From Thermoplasmata archaeon (GTDB lineage: Archaea; Thermoplasmatota; Thermoplasmata; Lutacidiplasmatales; UBA184): 7,646 nucleotides of DNA. Both the position numbers and the translations under genes were made by a program. The stretch lies in NCBI GenBank assembly GCA_030037695.1, contig JASHQF010000046.1, positions 1 to 7,646 on the forward strand. The letters run 5' to 3'. Shown here piece by piece: positions 6,789-7,646 of the stretch. Within the stretch, counting starts at the first letter, position 1. Each line of letters opens with the position of its first letter. A model generated the notes under the pieces. The model was not told the DNA's origin, searched no databases, and worked only from the letters and a program-made list of their open reading frames with translations.

Positions 6789-6800
6789 TTACAAATAGAT
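6789..6800 (-). promoter_or_regulatory. TATA-like box for the toxin-antitoxin operon
   Basis: The minus strand reads ATCTATTTGTA, an AT-rich island centred about 24 bases before the TTG at 6771 and 30 before the GTG at 6765. This is the right spacing for a leaderless archaeal transcript. Eye-based assignment. Confidence 0.45.
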
Positions 6801-7001
6801 TCTGGAGCGGTTGGACGATGGACGTTGGCCCGTCCTACCCTCGGGGATCCGAACTCCACCGCCTTGGGTCCTGGGGCAACCTGGGGCCGGAAACAGGTTC
6901 TATTCTGGGGTATCGGACCTTGTACGGTGCGCCGGAGCCAGGGGCACCAGCCGGGCCCCCGATCCATTATGAACGCAGCCGATTGACGAGATCGGGCTCA
7001 A
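6801..7001. other. Divergent intergenic region upstream of the START-like gene
   Basis: About 200 bases without a credible gene. It contains three CTGGGG copies (6871, 6881, 6905 region) and a small inverted repeat AACCTG (6878-6883) / CAGGTT (6894-6899). A weak TATA-like ATTATGAA at 6966-6973 is about 33 bases before the ATG at 7002 and may be that gene's promoter. No tRNA could be folded by eye. Confidence 0.4.
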
Positions 7002-7451
7002 ATGAAGGAGTACCACGACGACGGAATCATCGGTGCGCCTCGATCGGAAGTGTGGGCGCTGATCACATCCCACCTCGATGATGCGGTCATCCATTCTATC
7101 CATCCCGAGGTCCTCGAACAGAAGACGGAGTCACGGTCGCCTCCGGAATACGTCGTCCATCGGATCATCGACGTCCGGGGTCGGCGGATGCCATCCCGTT
7201 GGAAGCTTACGCTGCGACCACCGGATTTCTACCGATGGGAAGTGATCGACGGGGAGGGTCCGTGGCAAGTGGGCACTTTCGTGGAGAGCAATTTCTCAGA
7301 CGTTCCAGGCGGGACGCGGATCGTCACCCGGGGAGAGCTGTTCATTAGCGTCCTGCCGTTCTTCTTGCCACAGGGAGTCATGATCCGACGGATTCTCGGT
7401 CAGATCGAGGCACAGGACGAGGCCCGCCTCACTGCGAAAGCCCGCAGCTGA
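7002..7451 (+). CDS. START/SRPBCC-like ligand-binding protein
   Basis: 149 residues from the ATG at 7002 to TGA 7449-7451. It has the usual N-terminal pattern of a beta strand, then 'APRSEVWALIT', then a long middle of beta strands (WKLTLRPPDFYRWEVIDG, GTFVESNFSDVPGGTRI) and a C-terminal helix (QIEAQDEARLTAKA). That order and length fit the polyketide-cyclase/SRPBCC helix-grip fold, which binds hydrophobic ligands. No ligand or reaction can be deduced. The segment ISVLPFFLPQGVMIRRIL is hydrophobic but probably part of the fold, not a clear membrane anchor. It is transcribed away from the toxin-antitoxin operon. There is no Shine-Dalgarno sequence before the ATG. Confidence 0.7.
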   Translation: MKEYHDDGIIGAPRSEVWALITSHLDDAVIHSIHPEVLEQKTESRSPPEYVVHRIIDVRGRRMPSRWKLTLRPPDFYRWEVIDGEGPWQVGTFVESNFSDVPGGTRIVTRGELFISVLPFFLPQGVMIRRILGQIEAQDEARLTAKARS

Positions 7452-7646
7452 ATGCCGGACAAGGATCACCTCACGAGCTCCTCGGAACTGGTCGAACCGA
7501 GCATTGCCGTCAGGCGAGGGGGTACAACGCCTGGATCTGCGATTCGGCGGTACCCGTGCGGCGTGTTTTACGGCCGGACCGATGACGAGGGCGCGCCGCG
7601 AACGGCCTCCTCCCACGAGACCCAATCCAGTACGGGCGGCTCAACG
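7452..7646 (+). other. 3' edge with an unconvincing open frame
   Basis: An ATG directly follows the TGA of the START-like gene, and its frame stays open for 65 codons to the window edge (starts MPDKDHLTSSSELVEPS). The sequence has no recognisable motif and no ribosome binding site. It may be the start of a gene continuing outside the window, or chance in GC-rich DNA. Confidence 0.2.

Noticed and set aside
6850..6880. A possible tRNA T-arm on the - strand (GGAGTTCGGATCCCC)
   Set aside because: The T-stem does not pair and no acceptor, D or anticodon stems could be found around it.
6393..7081. Open frames on the + strand opposite the toxin-antitoxin operon (6393-6587, 6647-7081)
   Set aside because: They are antisense to genes with intact PIN and AbrB motifs and show no family signature.
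7296..7625. A 109-codon open frame on the - strand
   Set aside because: It overlaps the START-like gene in antisense, begins with an Arg-rich stretch and has no motif.

Overview
The window is a GC-rich chromosomal segment that most likely comes from an uncultured archaeon of the Thermoplasmata lineage. Three things suggest this. Two large secreted proteins carry tandem modules with the signature 'ESGLP.GT.WSV.LNG', which I know mainly from Thermoplasmata surface proteins. TATA-like boxes sit about 25-30 bases ahead of several start codons, which fits archaeal, partly leaderless, transcription. A TTG or GTG start is likely for one gene. The lineage is inference; no rRNA or other marker gene is present.

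Layout. (1) 1-1926 (+) is the 3' part of a cell-surface Kelch-type beta-propeller protein with three ESGL-type modules, one C-terminal membrane anchor and a proline-rich tail. (2) 1931-3466 (-) converges on it with a 4-base gap and encodes an alpha/beta-hydrolase fused to a class III nucleotide cyclase. The cyclase half keeps its metal-binding aspartates, but the hydrolase half appears to have lost its catalytic histidine. (3) A divergent intergenic region of about 210 bases separates it from 3680-6073 (+), a second secreted propeller protein (PQQ/BamB-like) with four ESGL-type modules and no C-terminal anchor. (4) A strong GC hairpin follows at 6084-6120. (5) 6186-6771 (-) is a two-gene toxin-antitoxin operon, an AbrB-type antitoxin and a PIN-domain (VapC-like) toxin, overlapping by 11 bases. 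A short palindrome lies between its TATA-like box and its start. (6) 7002-7451 (+) is a small START/SRPBCC-like protein transcribed divergently from the toxin-antitoxin pair. (7) The last 195 bases hold only an unconvincing open frame running off the edge.

How the parts may relate. The two propeller proteins share a domain plan (propeller, then ESGL modules) and flank the cyclase gene, so they may be related parts of the cell surface; a signalling link to the cyclase is speculation. The right-hand part, from about 6190 on, is visibly less GC-rich than the left. With a toxin-antitoxin pair in it, it looks like an acquired or accessory stretch. I found no CRISPR array, insertion sequence, tRNA or rRNA. 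The most unusual single object is the hydrolase-cyclase fusion with a degenerate hydrolase triad.
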